Shown: positions 20,655-20,934 of the stretch, one piece after another
How positions within the stretch are numbered: position 1 is the first letter of the stretch
How the letters are laid out: every line of letters starts with the position of its first letter
IMG/VR virus record: IMGVR_UViG_3300008116_000689
Span: 1 to 20,934 of that record
Reading direction: 5' to 3' (one strand)
Length of the DNA stretch: 20,934 nt
Source: a virus
Made by a program: the position numbers and the translations under genes
Notes under the pieces: generated by a model
What the model saw: the letters and a program-made list of their open reading frames with translations, nothing else
Database searches by the model: none
Told to the model about the DNA's origin: nothing

Positions 20655-20934
20655 TGGTGGGTTATCGTCTGAAGCTGAGGAAAGTTTCCACTGCTGATAT
20701 AGTGACTCTAGTGATTGTGCAAGACTTTGGTCTGAATTTGTAATAACGTTTGGTGAATCAAGTTCTAGTCTTTGTGAGTCGTGAACAAGGGCGTTATCTG
20801 TAAAGAATACGTCGTAAGGTTCACAGTTGATTGTTATAACAAGTTCTGATCCAGAAGAAACTCTGTTTTCAATAACTGGCTGCCAATCATTAAATGTTGG
20901 CGAATAAATTAAATCGGATTCTAAAACTTGATCC
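20649..20934 (-). CDS. C-terminal part of an unidentified protein (starts outside the window)
   Basis: From base 20933 a single frame is open to the TAA at 20651-20649, giving the last 94 residues of a protein. The chain has VSSGSELVITINCEPYDVFF, a strand pair typical of beta-rich structural proteins, then NALVHDSQRLELDSPNVITN and an amphipathic helix LAQSLESLYQQWKLS before a polar tail ending DDNPPA. Codon use is more G+C-rich than in the accessory genes that follow. It might be a tail or fibre component, but this is a guess. It ends six bases before the acyltransferase start, so the accessory operon may be read from a promoter beyond the window. Confidence 0.6.
   Translation of the reverse strand, partial: DQVLESDLIYSPTFNDWQPVIENRVSSGSELVITINCEPYDVFFTDNALVHDSQRLELDSPNVITNSDQSLAQSLESLYQQWKLSSASDDNPPA

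Noticed and set aside
1-20934. tRNA genes, CRISPR arrays, insertion sequences, integrase or attachment sites
   Set aside because: I saw no cloverleaf with a TTC-type T-loop, no regularly spaced direct repeats, no transposase or recombinase frames and no long terminal repeats. A tRNA scan or repeat finder could still detect something missed by eye.

Overview
The window is a stretch of a tailed double-stranded DNA phage genome (or a prophage / metagenomic phage contig). Every gene I accept lies on the minus strand, so transcription runs from base 20934 towards base 1. Base composition is AT-rich by eye. Shine-Dalgarno sites of the AGGAGG type and ATG/TTG starts indicate a bacterial host. The siphovirus-type tail genes (long tape measure protein, frameshifted tail assembly chaperone) and the style of capsid and chaperone sequences recall phages of actinobacteria, but the host is only a guess.

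Right part, 20649 to about 12550: a tightly packed accessory operon of eleven complete genes behind the tail end of an unidentified gene. In transcription order these are a GNAT-like acyltransferase, a degenerate relative of a 2-oxoglutarate (2OG) oxygenase, three poorly characterised proteins of which two are paralogues, two intact 2OG-Fe(II) oxygenases that are paralogues of each other and of the degenerate one, a GT-A-type glycosyltransferase, an RsmI-like tetrapyrrole-fold methyltransferase, two prolyl-4-hydroxylase-type 2OG oxygenases and a short-chain dehydrogenase. Almost all junctions are 1 to 26 base overlaps (ATGA, TAATG), so the genes should be translationally coupled. A LamG-like structural protein follows with a 7-base gap.

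Middle and left parts, 10745 to 1: a standard head-to-tail module. It holds a small conserved protein, the portal, a prohead protease fused to a scaffold-like domain, the major capsid protein, a small SAP-like protein, a head-tail connector, a stopper, a tail completion protein, a tail terminator, the major tail protein, a tail assembly chaperone made by -1 frameshifting, and the first 564 codons of the tape measure protein. The two most abundant products, major capsid and major tail protein, are each followed by a hairpin terminator with a new promoter directly behind it, so stoichiometry is probably set by transcription units. The capsid gene shows an apparent one-base frameshift just after its start.

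The most unusual content is the accessory operon: five oxygenase-fold genes from two families, with a glycosyltransferase, a dehydrogenase, a methyltransferase and an acyltransferase, all upstream of a carbohydrate-binding-type tail protein. I infer a system that chemically modifies a glycan, protein or small molecule, perhaps on the virion or host surface. The substrate cannot be read from the sequence.
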